Shown in pieces: positions 17,453 to 24,998 of a stretch of 64,000 bases of DNA (positions within the stretch are counted from its first letter, which is position 1; every line of letters starts with the position of its first letter). The position numbers and the translations under genes were made by a program. Source of the DNA: Chitinophagaceae bacterium. GTDB taxonomy: Bacteria > Bacteroidota > Bacteroidia > Chitinophagales > Chitinophagaceae. Where the stretch lies: the NCBI GenBank assembly GCA_016710935.1, contig JADJTY010000003.1:620001-684000 (forward strand). Reading direction: 5' to 3'. A model generated the notes under the pieces. The model did no database searches, was not told the origin of the DNA, and saw only the letters and a program-made list of their open reading frames with translations.

Positions 17453-17827
17453 ATGAAAATATCCCTTATTGTATTTATACTTTCTCTACTTACAATTTCA
17501 GCTTCCGCACAGATTGAAAGAAAATCTGTTGCAGCAAAAATGGATTCTGCACAAACAAGTACTAACGACAATAAGGCTGATAAACAAACCCGCAAGGATC
17601 GTTTTAAAGAACTGGACCTTACCCCTGAGCAAAAAGGAAAGCTAAAAGAAATTATGCAGACCAATAAAGCTGGAAAAGAAGCCATTGAAAATAATACCCA
17701 GCTATCTGACCAGGATAAGAAAAAGCAAATGCGTGAATTGCAAAAAGAGCAGATGCAAAAAATACAGGCCATATTAACGCCGGAGCAACGTAAAAAATTC
17801 AAAGCATCCAAACCCAACGATCCATAA
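17453..17827 (+). CDS. Small periplasmic Spy/CpxP-like protein
   Basis: A 124-residue exported protein: signal peptide MKISLIVFILSLLTISASAQ, then a highly charged, probably all-helical body. Two LTPEQ motifs (LDLTPEQKGKLKEIM and ILTPEQRKKF) separated by about 50 residues are the hallmark of the LTXXQ fold shared by Spy and CpxP periplasmic chaperones/stress sensors. Similarity is at motif level only, so the chaperone function is inferred. It sits between glnN and an oxidoreductase gene with terminators on both sides, so it is probably monocistronic. Confidence 0.7.
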   Translation: MKISLIVFILSLLTISASAQIERKSVAAKMDSAQTSTNDNKADKQTRKDRFKELDLTPEQKGKLKEIMQTNKAGKEAIENNTQLSDQDKKKQMRELQKEQMQKIQAILTPEQRKKFKASKPNDP

Positions 17828-17901
17828 AAATTTTATTCGTCCGCAGGACCCCGTGGGCAGAAAAGCATCAGTCACTTTTCTGTGCAGTAAGGTTGAGCAA
17901 G

Positions 17902-17929
17902 AAGCCGTTCATTTTTGAGCGGCTTTTTT
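17902..17929 (+). terminator. Rho-independent terminator after the Spy-like gene
   Basis: AAGCCGTTC (17902..17910) pairs with GAGCGGCTT (17917..17925), one wobble pair, a six-base loop, followed by a run of T. It is placed 75 bp after the stop codon at 17827. Confidence 0.8.
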
Positions 17930-17944
17930 GGTGAGTCTTTTTTT

Positions 17945-18080
17945 GGTGAGTCACCCCATTAGGGGGGCTCACCGTTAGGATAGACAATGCTAAAGTTCTG
18001 TTCACTTTTTTATTCCGCACAAAAATTTGTGATTTTCAGGCTTATTGTTGTGGTAAGCCACCCTTTTGGGGTGACTCACC
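17945..18080. repeat. Pair of GGTGAGTCACCCC-type palindromes, inverted to each other
   Basis: The copy at 17945..17972 has arms ggtgag(t)cacccc / ggggggctcacc around 'atta'. The copy at 18052..18080 has ggtaagccaccc / ggggtgactcacc around 'tttt'. Each is a near-palindrome, and they are about 80 bp apart in the leader of the Ldh-family gene. They appear to be dispersed palindromes rather than an operator, but regulation of the downstream gene cannot be excluded. Confidence 0.6.
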
Positions 18081-18101
18081 GGAAAAACTTATTTTTGTTT
18101 A

Positions 18102-19178
18102 ATGAGTACAACCTTCACCTACGAACATATTTATAACTTCTCCAAAAATATATTTTTAAAAATTGGCTGCAACGAAACCGATGCTGAAATAGCAACGCAA
18201 TCATTGCTTTCTGCCGATCTGCGTGGGGTAGATAGCCATGGTGTGGCCAGGCTCAGCGGCTATATACGCCTGTGGGAAGCAGCACGTGTAAACGCAAAGC
18301 CGGAATTAAAGATCATTCACGAAACGCCTTCCACTGCTGTTGTTGATGGGGATAGAGGTTTGGGTTTGGTGGTTGCACCGTTCGCTATGCAGGTTGCTAT
18401 TGATAAAGCAAGAGCAGTGGGCACCGGTTGGGTAAGTGTAAAGAACAGCAATCATTTTGGTATTGCCGGCCACCATGCGATGATGGCGTTGGAGCATGAT
18501 ATGATCGGTATTGCAATGACCAATGCATCAGCGTTGGTGGCCCCCACTTTTTCTAAAGAAAGAATGCTGGGCACCAATCCCATTGCGGTTGCCATACCGG
18601 CCGGTGATCAGCCAGCCTTTGTTGCCGACTTTGCAACAACCACTGCTGCCAATGGCAAGCTTGAAATGCTGCAACGAAAAAATTTAGAAGCACCAACCGG
18701 CTGGATACAGGATAAGGAAGGAAACGTATCAACCAATGCCGGCGAATTAAAGAATGGTGGTATGCTGGTGCCGCTGGGTGGCGATAAGGAACACGGCAGC
18801 CACAAAGGCTATGCCTTGGGTGCTATTGTTGATATTTTTTCTGGCATTCTCAGTGGTGCCAATTATGGTCCATGGGTACCGCCTTTTCCTGCCTATTTAT
18901 CCATGCCCGAAAATATGCCCGGCGAAGGCATCGGCCATTTTTTTGGCGTGATGCGGATCGATGCTTTTAGAAAAGCGGATGAATTTAAAGAACACATGGA
19001 CAAATGGATAATCCGTTTCAGAGCTGCACAAACCATAGAAGGGCAGGAAAAAGTCATCATTCCCGGTGACCCGGAACGGGAAATGGAAATTGAAAGAATG
19101 AAATACGGGATTCCTTTACTGTCTGCTGTGGTGGAGGATTTGAAAGCATTAAGTAATAAATTTAAAGTTGACTTTTAG
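18102..19178 (+). CDS. Ldh family (malate/L-lactate/ureidoglycolate type) NAD(P)-dependent oxidoreductase
   Basis: A 358-residue member of the LDH2/MDH2 family, which uses a fold unrelated to classical lactate dehydrogenase. Signature segments are LRGVDSHGVARL (substrate-binding His), VKNSNHFGIAGHHAMMAL, GTNPIAVAIP and the C-terminal HKGYALGAIVDIFSGILSGA. Members reduce 2-oxoacids such as malate, lactate, ureidoglycolate or sulfolactate; the neighbours (Spy-like gene upstream, lysC 35 bp downstream) do not fix the substrate. Co-transcription with lysC is possible. The ATG at 18102 gives a standard length. Confidence 0.93.
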   Translation: MSTTFTYEHIYNFSKNIFLKIGCNETDAEIATQSLLSADLRGVDSHGVARLSGYIRLWEAARVNAKPELKIIHETPSTAVVDGDRGLGLVVAPFAMQVAIDKARAVGTGWVSVKNSNHFGIAGHHAMMALEHDMIGIAMTNASALVAPTFSKERMLGTNPIAVAIPAGDQPAFVADFATTTAANGKLEMLQRKNLEAPTGWIQDKEGNVSTNAGELKNGGMLVPLGGDKEHGSHKGYALGAIVDIFSGILSGANYGPWVPPFPAYLSMPENMPGEGIGHFFGVMRIDAFRKADEFKEHMDKWIIRFRAAQTIEGQEKVIIPGDPEREMEIERMKYGIPLLSAVVEDLKALSNKFKVDF

Positions 19179-19182
19179 GGAT

Positions 19183-19190
19183 TATATTTG
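19183..19190 (+). promoter_or_regulatory. Possible Bacteroidota -7 box upstream of lysC
   Basis: TATATTTG matches the Bacteroidota primary-sigma consensus TAnnTTTG exactly, 23 bp before the lysC ATG in a 35-bp gap. A TTG that could serve as the -33 element lies at 19168..19170, but the spacer is shorter than usual. This is therefore only a candidate. Confidence 0.35.
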
Positions 19191-19213
19191 CAACTCAAAA
19201 TTTTGTAGAAGAA

Positions 19214-20533
19214 ATGAAAGTAATGAAGTTTGGCGGCACCAGCGTTGGCAAGCCGCAACGTATGCAGCAGGTTGCTACCCTCGTAACCAAAGATGATGAA
19301 CGTAAGATTGTTGTACTATCCGCCTTAAGCGGCACTACCAATGCATTGGTTGAGATCAGCGAATCGTTGGCAAACAGGGACCGTTCTGCTGCCAAAGAAC
19401 AGATTGAGGCTTTGCAACAACATTACCGGAACTTTGTGTTGGAATTATTGCAGGAAGCTGAAACAAGAGAGAAAGCAAATGTGATCTTGAATGAACACTT
19501 CGAATTTTTAACCATCATTTTAAAAATATCTTTCAGCCAGGCATTAAACAAAGATATTCTTGCCCAGGGTGAATTGTTAAGCACCAAACTCTTCTGCATT
19601 TACCTCGAAGAAAAAAAGATCGGACATGTGTTGTTACCTGCACTTGATTTTATGACCATCGACAGTTATGATGAGCCGCAGGTGGGTACCATTAAAGTAA
19701 AACTGGCACAACTTTTAAATAAGCATAAGGATAAGAATATTTTTGTTACGCAGGGATACATCAGCCGCAATGCAAAAGGCGAAGTGGATAATTTGAAAAG
19801 GGGAGGGAGTGACTACTCGGCTTCGCTTATAGCTGCGGCAATTAATGCCAGCGTTTGCGAAATATGGACAGATATTGATGGCATGCACAACAACGATCCC
19901 CGTGTTGTTGAAAAAACAAAGGCCATTGAGCAATTGAGTTTTGATGAAGCAGCCGAGCTTGCTTATTTTGGCGCCAAGATTTTGCACCCGGCAAGTATCT
20001 GGCCTGCACAGTTTTTTAATGTTCCGGTACGGTTGTTAAATACACTTGAGCCTGATGCCAAAGGCACTTTAATTACCGAAGTTGCAGGCAGCGTGGGTGT
20101 AAAAGCTGTGGCAGCAAAGGATAACATCACTGCCATTCGTATAAAAAGCAGCCGCATGTTACTGGCCTACGGTTTTTTACGTAAAGTGTTTGAAGTGTTT
20201 GAAAAGCACCGTACATCTATTGACATGATCACCACATCTGAGGTAGCCGTTTCCGTTACCATTGATGATGATGTGCACTTACCTGAAATTTTAAAGGAGC
20301 TGGAAGCTTTTGGATCGGTGGAGATGGATACCAATCAAACCATTGTATCCATTGTGGGTAATGAAATTGCCGAAACCAAAGATGTGATGAAGAAAATATT
20401 TGATGCCATTGAACCCATACCGGTGCGCATGGTAAGTTATGGCGGCAGCAAACACAACGTATCATTATTGATTGCCCGTAATTATAAGGAACAAACATTG
20501 AAATTGTTGAATAACGGGTTGTTTGGACTGTAA
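19214..20533 (+). CDS. lysC: Aspartate kinase
   Basis: A 439-residue monofunctional aspartokinase, phosphorylating aspartate at the head of lysine/threonine/methionine synthesis. The N-terminal motif KFGGTSVGK (4-12), the VTQGYISRNAKGEV loop, RGGSDYSASLIAAAINA and EIWTDIDGMHNNDPR form the kinase site. Two C-terminal ACT domains (from about residue 305: AIRIKSSRMLLAYGFLRKVFEVFEKH and IVSIVGNEIAE) predict feedback control by amino acids. No fused homoserine dehydrogenase is present. Confidence 0.97.
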   Translation: MKVMKFGGTSVGKPQRMQQVATLVTKDDERKIVVLSALSGTTNALVEISESLANRDRSAAKEQIEALQQHYRNFVLELLQEAETREKANVILNEHFEFLTIILKISFSQALNKDILAQGELLSTKLFCIYLEEKKIGHVLLPALDFMTIDSYDEPQVGTIKVKLAQLLNKHKDKNIFVTQGYISRNAKGEVDNLKRGGSDYSASLIAAAINASVCEIWTDIDGMHNNDPRVVEKTKAIEQLSFDEAAELAYFGAKILHPASIWPAQFFNVPVRLLNTLEPDAKGTLITEVAGSVGVKAVAAKDNITAIRIKSSRMLLAYGFLRKVFEVFEKHRTSIDMITTSEVAVSVTIDDDVHLPEILKELEAFGSVEMDTNQTIVSIVGNEIAETKDVMKKIFDAIEPIPVRMVSYGGSKHNVSLLIARNYKEQTLKLLNNGLFGL

Positions 20534-20647
20534 AACCACTGCAGGCTTCAGTCACAACGTTAGCAGCAAAATTTGGTATCTGCATAATTAATTGAATGAG
20601 CCTGCATGGGTATGCATCTTTACTGTTGACTGTCCTTTTTTCAATTA

Positions 20648-22009
20648 TCATTTTTGCCAAAACGGGCTTTCATCTCTTTTAGGTTGTGTGGTTAAACGGG
20701 TCTTTATTTTTGTTTCCAGGTTAATCAGCCAAACATCATAATTTTTTGAATCACCCCTGGTACATGCAACCCATTTCCCGTCGGGCGACCAGGAAGGGGA
20801 GTAATCTTCCATATCATCTTCGGTAAGATTCATGAGGTTCTTTCCATCAATATCCATTAAAAAGATATCGTATTTAGCTTTTTCACTCTTGCCATAAAAA
20901 ACAATTCGTTTTCCGTCGGGAGAAATTTGTGCGCCACCATCAAAGCCGGGCCGGTCCGTTAACTGCATTTCGTTCTTTCCATCTGCATCCATGATGAATA
21001 TTTCACCATTAACTGCTTCATTGCGGCTGGTATCTTTCAGGTCTCTCAATTCCCGTGAGAATACAATTTTTTTTCCGTCGTACGACCAGGTAGGAGCGTC
21101 TTCAAAATAACTGTTATTAGTCAGCTTCTTCAAATGCGTACCGTCAATATCCATACTGTATATCTTACCGTTTTTATCTTCCCGGTCTGATAAAAACAAT
21201 ACCTGTTTTCCATCGGGCGATACACAGGGAATACGGTCAGCAGCAGGATGATTGGTAAGGTTGGTGACTTTCTTTCCATCGGCTTCCATCACATAGATAT
21301 CATCATTTCCATCCCGGTTTGTATAAAATACAAGCCGCTTATCCGGCGTGTACGAAAAAGCATAATCCATTGCTTTGTTACAGGATAGGTTTTTTAGATT
21401 TTCACCCTTTATATCCATGCTGTAAATTTCAAAATTGCCGTCCCTGGTGCTCATAAAGATTATATTGCCTGTTGGTTGCTCCATCCTGATGAAAGTCATA
21501 ATGGTGCCCTTGTCTCCTGTATCGCTGACTTCTATTTTTCCATCCTTAAACCTGAATACTTCTTTCGAAACTTCCGTTTTCCCTTCAGCATTTGTGGAAG
21601 ATGAAACCAGCTGCAATTCATTTACAGCGGTCAATTGAGATTCGCCTGTTATAATAACTCCATCAGAACCTACTCCATACAATACTACTTTCTGTTTTTT
21701 TGCATTCCAGCTTAATATCAATTCTCCGATAATTTTCCATTCAGAACTCAAGGGAAGATAGTTTTTTAGTCTAAGCTGAACTGTATTGGTATTAATGCCC
21801 CTGTAAAACTCAAGTGCGTAATAACTGGCAGAGTTTATTTCTCCAGGGATCATGTCCTTGTTTTGTCTTATCCATTTTCCACCATCCTGTAAAAAAGAAT
21901 TGGTAAGGGAAAGATAATGTTTCAATGATTCCGGCTGCTCTGTTTGTGCATGAACTTTGCAGGTAATAAATAAAAGAAATAACAAAGCACTAGTTGATTT
22001 TTTTATCAT
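20648..22009 (-). CDS. Exported TolB-like beta-propeller (PD40/WD40-like) protein
   Basis: A 453-residue secreted protein: signal peptide MIKKSTSALLFLLFITCKVHAQ, an N-terminal beta-rich domain of about 180 residues, then repeated propeller blades with the PD40 pattern (SPDGKxxxF...DIYVMDxDGxxxxxLT), at least six copies. The start at 22009 is chosen over 22033, because the longer version precedes the signal peptide and overlaps the upstream gene. It is paralogous to the lipoprotein at 22695..23582 (compare NRDGNDDIYVMEADG with NRDGDLDLYVSSSG). Likely periplasmic or surface-exposed; the ligand is unknown. Confidence 0.88.
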   Translation of the reverse strand: MIKKSTSALLFLLFITCKVHAQTEQPESLKHYLSLTNSFLQDGGKWIRQNKDMIPGEINSASYYALEFYRGINTNTVQLRLKNYLPLSSEWKIIGELILSWNAKKQKVVLYGVGSDGVIITGESQLTAVNELQLVSSSTNAEGKTEVSKEVFRFKDGKIEVSDTGDKGTIMTFIRMEQPTGNIIFMSTRDGNFEIYSMDIKGENLKNLSCNKAMDYAFSYTPDKRLVFYTNRDGNDDIYVMEADGKKVTNLTNHPAADRIPCVSPDGKQVLFLSDREDKNGKIYSMDIDGTHLKKLTNNSYFEDAPTWSYDGKKIVFSRELRDLKDTSRNEAVNGEIFIMDADGKNEMQLTDRPGFDGGAQISPDGKRIVFYGKSEKAKYDIFLMDIDGKNLMNLTEDDMEDYSPSWSPDGKWVACTRGDSKNYDVWLINLETKIKTRLTTQPKRDESPFWQK

Positions 22010-22017
22010 CTTATAAT

Positions 22018-22593
22018 TTATTTTTTGTGACATCTGTTGTACGACAACTGTAGGTATTCGATTAATTTTTTATCAAATTGTTTCATGTCGGTAACAACAA
22101 CCATGTGCGATATCCTAGGCATAGGCCCCGATAGCTTAGTTTTTTGCACAATATCGTTAAAAGGCATGTCACCCAAATCCATGCCCAGGCGTATTTCTTT
22201 TGGTTTGATGTTGATAGCAGCAAATTCTTTTGTTGCTGTGTAAGAGAGATAAGTTTTTTTGGGGATGAGTTGTGTATCGGGAAACGAACTTAGTATTTTT
22301 TCTGATAGGGCTTCATACAAAGGGCGCATATCATCACATTTTACAAATTGATTGTCCAGCAAAGTATTTTCATTTTGATAAACAGGTTTGCCATTGTTTA
22401 AATACAGGCCGGTGAGTAATGTTGCCTGTAAATGATTGAGCTTGTGTTCAGCTTTCAACCAATTAGTAATTTCCATTGTTTTAGAAAATCCGGATGCTTT
22501 AACTACCGGCAGCCATTGCTCTAGCGTTTTACCTGTTTTTTCTTTTGCAGTTTGTATGAACTCCTGTTCAAATTCGCCTGATGTTTTTGCCAT
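22018..22593 (-). CDS. DUF4287 and DUF5655 domain protein
   Basis: A 191-residue cytoplasmic protein. Residues about 15-70 (TGKTLEQWLPVVKASGFSKTMEITNWLKAEHKLNHLQATLLTGL) match the DUF4287 pattern, and the C-terminal ~100 residues (YEALSEKILSSFPDTQLIPKKTYLSY...FAAINIKPKEIRLGMDL) match DUF5655, a predicted transport- or nucleic-acid-associated fold with no proven function. The two domains commonly occur fused. A 45-bp sequence starting 45 bp upstream of its ATG (22638..22682) is repeated exactly before the next gene upstream. The gene lies between two beta-propeller proteins. Confidence 0.85.
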   Translation of the reverse strand: MAKTSGEFEQEFIQTAKEKTGKTLEQWLPVVKASGFSKTMEITNWLKAEHKLNHLQATLLTGLYLNNGKPVYQNENTLLDNQFVKCDDMRPLYEALSEKILSSFPDTQLIPKKTYLSYTATKEFAAINIKPKEIRLGMDLGDMPFNDIVQKTKLSGPMPRISHMVVVTDMKQFDKKLIEYLQLSYNRCHKK

Positions 22594-22637
22594 GGGTTTA
22601 AGAATTTTAATAATTTAGTATAAGATTTGATACTTGC

Positions 22638-22682
22638 ACAAAGCAACTTAAACAAAATGGTTCTGTATTGGAAAAAATTTAC
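22638..22682. repeat. 45-bp direct repeat, copy 1
   Basis: Starts acaaagcaacttaaac and ends ggaaaaaatttac; identical over 45 bp to 23604..23648. It lies upstream of the DUF4287/DUF5655 gene. The two copies are 966 bp apart and enclose the beta-propeller lipoprotein gene. Confidence 0.95.
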
Positions 22683-22694
22683 CTTGTAAAAGAA

Positions 22695-23582
22695 TTAATG
22701 GCTTTTCTGAAAAGGCCTGAATTCTAATATTTCGTCTCTCTTTATGGATGTTACATATTCCTTCTTGTTTTTGCCATTCGCTTTCATGATCCATATGTCT
22801 GAATTGTTATTTGCGAGCCTTGTGTAAGCAAGAAAATTTCCATCTGGTGTCCATCGCGGCCACCTGTTGTCTAAAGTATCAGAAGTAAGTTGTTTAATAT
22901 TATTTCCGTCTATGTCCATAACATAAATAGCTGCTTTGCCATTCAGGAAATAGTGACAGGCTATCTTTTTACCGTTGGGTGAAATGTCTAATGCCCCGTC
23001 ATTACCTGGTCTGTTTGAAAGCCGGGTATGGTAACTTCCTGTTGTATCCGTTACAAAAATTTCACTATTGGTAATTCCGTTTAATGAATCCTTATCCATA
23101 AATGAGGTGTAAAAAATACGTTTTCCATCGGGGTGAAAAGTTGCTGAACCATCCATTCTGTCATTTGATGTAATGCGGGTTAATTTTCCGGTAACCAGGT
23201 TCATTAAATAAATTTCATTTAGTTTATTGTCAAGATTTGAAACAAAACATATACTTTTCCCGTCAGGAGAAAATGATGGGCCGAATTGGTTTATTGTGTC
23301 ATTCGTCAGTTGTTCGATAGTTTTTAATTCTACATTATATAGAAAAAGGTCATATTGTTTGTTGACTTGCTTCGCAAAAAGGATAAATTTTCCATTAGGG
23401 CTCCATTTTATTCCATAGTCTGTAAATTTGTCGTTTGTGACATTATTTAATTGGTTGCCGGATGAAGAAACATACAAATCCAGGTCCCCGTCTCTGTTAG
23501 AAATAAATGCATGATCATATTGAGTTACTTTACAGGAAGTAAAAAATATCATTACGAGTAGTGCTATGTAAATTCTGGTCAT
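22695..23582 (-). CDS. Beta-propeller (PD40) lipoprotein
   Basis: A 295-residue protein. The start at 23582 (MTRIYIALLVMIFFTSC) gives a lipoprotein signal with a lipobox-like FFTSC; an earlier in-frame start at 23657 adds 25 residues with no signal-peptide logic, read through the repeat. The mature part consists of PD40 blades (SPNGKFILFAKQ, SPDGKSICFVSN, HPDGKRIFYTS, SPNGKKIACHYF, TPDGNFLAYTR). It is a shorter relative of the protein at 20648..22009. Probably anchored in the inner or outer membrane facing the periplasm. It is enclosed by the 45-bp direct repeats, as if it were a removable or inserted unit. Confidence 0.85.
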   Translation of the reverse strand: MTRIYIALLVMIFFTSCKVTQYDHAFISNRDGDLDLYVSSSGNQLNNVTNDKFTDYGIKWSPNGKFILFAKQVNKQYDLFLYNVELKTIEQLTNDTINQFGPSFSPDGKSICFVSNLDNKLNEIYLMNLVTGKLTRITSNDRMDGSATFHPDGKRIFYTSFMDKDSLNGITNSEIFVTDTTGSYHTRLSNRPGNDGALDISPNGKKIACHYFLNGKAAIYVMDIDGNNIKQLTSDTLDNRWPRWTPDGNFLAYTRLANNNSDIWIMKANGKNKKEYVTSIKRDEILEFRPFQKSH

Positions 23583-23603
23583 TGTGGTTTTTATTTGTTT
23601 GTA

Positions 23604-23648
23604 ACAAAGCAACTTAAACAAAATGGTTCTGTATTGGAAAAAATTTAC
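23604..23648. repeat. 45-bp direct repeat, copy 2
   Basis: Identical to 22638..22682. It begins 21 bp upstream of the lipoprotein ATG (23582) and ends just before the stop codon of the AraC-type gene (23650..23652). Confidence 0.95.
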
Positions 23649-23649
23649 T

Positions 23650-24195
23650 TCAGCCAACGACTATATAGTTCAGGTGTTCATATTGTTTTTGAAGATATTC
23701 CTCTGGCGTAAAGCCTGAAAAAGTTTTAAAATCGTTAATAAAATGTGCCTGGTCGTAATACCCGCATTCGTAAGCAATGCCCGTCCAGTTGATCTGCTTT
23801 GCAGCAGCTATTTCTTCAATGGCTTTTTGAAAACGTATGACCTTTAAAAAACCTTTGGGGGTTAATCCTACATTGTCTTTAAAAAGTTTGATCAGGTGTT
23901 TTTGAGAATAGCCAACTTTACCGGCGATCTCTTCAATCGACATCTGGTTTGGAGAGCTGATGATGGAATTCACTGCAAATTCAATAAATGGATTTACAAT
24001 GAGTTTATCCCTGAATTTTTTTAAAAGATAATTTTCTGCTACGTAAAATTTTTGTGCTAGCAGGGAAGAAGCAAGGATCATTTCCCTCATATCCAGGATA
24101 TCATTGGTAAGCACCAGTTCAGCATCTAAACTTTCTATGAACTGGTTCAGCGGAAAGGCGGGTATGTGTACCTGGAATACCATCTTATATTCCAA
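23650..24195 (-). CDS. AraC-family regulator, apparently internally deleted
   Basis: A 181-residue protein with a complete C-terminal AraC DNA-binding domain: first helix-turn-helix MSIEEIAGKVGYSQKHLIKLFKDNVGLTP, then FLKVIRFQKAIEEIA, and second motif IAYECGYYDQAHFINDFKTFSGFTPEEYL. The N-terminus (VHIPAFPLNQFIES) looks like the start of the ~270-residue family, in which a sensory cupin-like part of roughly 80-90 residues follows. Here the sequence jumps straight to DAELVLTNDILDMREMIL. The deletion, if real, keeps the frame, so a shortened regulator is made. The ATG at 24183 is an alternative start that avoids an 11-nt overlap with the upstream gene. Family comparison is from memory. Confidence 0.75.
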   Translation of the reverse strand: MEYKMVFQVHIPAFPLNQFIESLDAELVLTNDILDMREMILASSLLAQKFYVAENYLLKKFRDKLIVNPFIEFAVNSIISSPNQMSIEEIAGKVGYSQKHLIKLFKDNVGLTPKGFLKVIRFQKAIEEIAAAKQINWTGIAYECGYYDQAHFINDFKTFSGFTPEEYLQKQYEHLNYIVVG

Positions 24196-24649
24196 TGCCC
24201 ATTTTCTTATAAATAAAACTCATCAACCAGGCCGGCCCAATCATTAAAAACTGGATGTCTTTTAAAAAGGATGGTTTTTTGCCTTCTACCTTATGGCCAT
24301 AAAACTGGCCTATCCACGCTACAACAAAAACGATCAGGCAGAAAAGCCAGAGTTGTATAAAGTTTGCCTGTTCAATACCGTGACAAAGCCATAAACATAA
24401 AACTGCAAATAATAATAAGCCTATCCACAGTGTTTTTGAAAGGGTGACGTAATAAACAGTTACCAATGCCAGCATAAGCATGGCAACATTCAGTTGTATT
24501 CCTGAAATTGTAACAGGCAGTTTGATACAGTAAAGCAATCCTACAATTGAAAAGAAAATCGAAGGCACACAAATCCAGTGAATGGTTTTATTGGTGTGGT
24601 TCTGGTGGCTTTCGCCATATTCGCTGAGCCATTGATGAATTGTTTTCAT
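24185..24649 (-). CDS. Mpo1-like (DUF962) membrane protein
   Basis: A 154-residue protein with the DUF962/Mpo1 signature at the N-terminus (MKTIHQWLSEYGESHQNHTNKTIHWICVP) and four hydrophobic segments, ending GPAWLMSFIYKKMGIGI. Yeast Mpo1 is an iron-dependent dioxygenase in phytosphingosine/2-hydroxy fatty acid alpha-oxidation; the His residues of SHQNHTNKTIHW are the likely metal ligands. Bacterial members are poorly studied. Its end overlaps the AraC-type gene start. Confidence 0.85.
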   Translation of the reverse strand: MKTIHQWLSEYGESHQNHTNKTIHWICVPSIFFSIVGLLYCIKLPVTISGIQLNVAMLMLALVTVYYVTLSKTLWIGLLLFAVLCLWLCHGIEQANFIQLWLFCLIVFVVAWIGQFYGHKVEGKKPSFLKDIQFLMIGPAWLMSFIYKKMGIGI

Positions 24650-24762
24650 GCTGCAGTATTTTGTTTACTAAAGTTAATTAAAACTGTTAACATTTCATTT
24701 GCAACAAAAGGACTGTTTCTGTCGTCATAGTAGTGGTTTTTCATAGGATATTGGATTAAACG

Positions 24763-24782
24763 GCCCCGATCTCTATCGGGGC
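24763..24782. terminator. Hairpin GCCCCGAT/ATCGGGGC
   Basis: A perfect 8-bp stem with loop ctct, followed on the plus strand by a weak T-rich stretch (ttcttt). The flanking genes both read on the minus strand and it lies 114 bp before the Mpo1-like start, so it may be a dispersed palindrome instead of a working terminator. Confidence 0.4.
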
Positions 24783-24821
24783 TTCTTTATTGTTTACAAC
24801 AGAAACTGCTTCACAGTTTAA

Positions 24822-24950
24822 TTTTTGCCACGGATTGCACAGATTTACACGAATTATTTTGCCTTCGGCAAAACAGGGTTGCCACGGAAACACAGAAGCA
24901 CAGAAAAATATAAATCGAGTTTCTGTGTTTCTGTGCAATCTGTGGCAAAA
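24822..24950. repeat. Inverted repeat of CACAGATT/CACAGAAG units
   Basis: Left arm at 24823..24843 (ttttgccacggattgcacaga) is complementary to the right arm at 24930..24950 with one mismatch. Inside are aaacacagaagcacaga / ttctgtgtttctgtg arms and a small ttttgcc-ttc-ggcaaaa hairpin. A related element is at 51180..51336. Confidence 0.8.
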
Positions 24951-24975
24951 AAAACTCCCCGCCACGGCGGGGAGT
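24947..24975 (-). terminator. Rho-independent terminator of queA
   Basis: On the minus strand actccccgcc / ggcggggagt form a 10-bp stem (24954..24975), followed by seven T residues (24947..24953 read in complement). It lies 24 bp after the queA stop. Confidence 0.9.
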
Positions 24976-24998
24976 CGAAAAAAAATCTTAGTATTTAT

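Larger units (their letters stand above)
24650..24998. other. 349-bp gene-free interval made of hairpins and repeats
   Basis: No credible gene was found. It holds an unassigned AT-rich leader (24650..24760), a hairpin gccccgat/atcggggc (24763..24782), a repeat of the CACAGATT type (24822..24950) and the queA terminator (24947..24975). Confidence 0.7.

Noticed and set aside
18090..18097. TATTTTTG as promoter of the Ldh-family gene
   Set aside because: It matches TAnnTTTG but lies only four bases before the ATG, leaving no leader.
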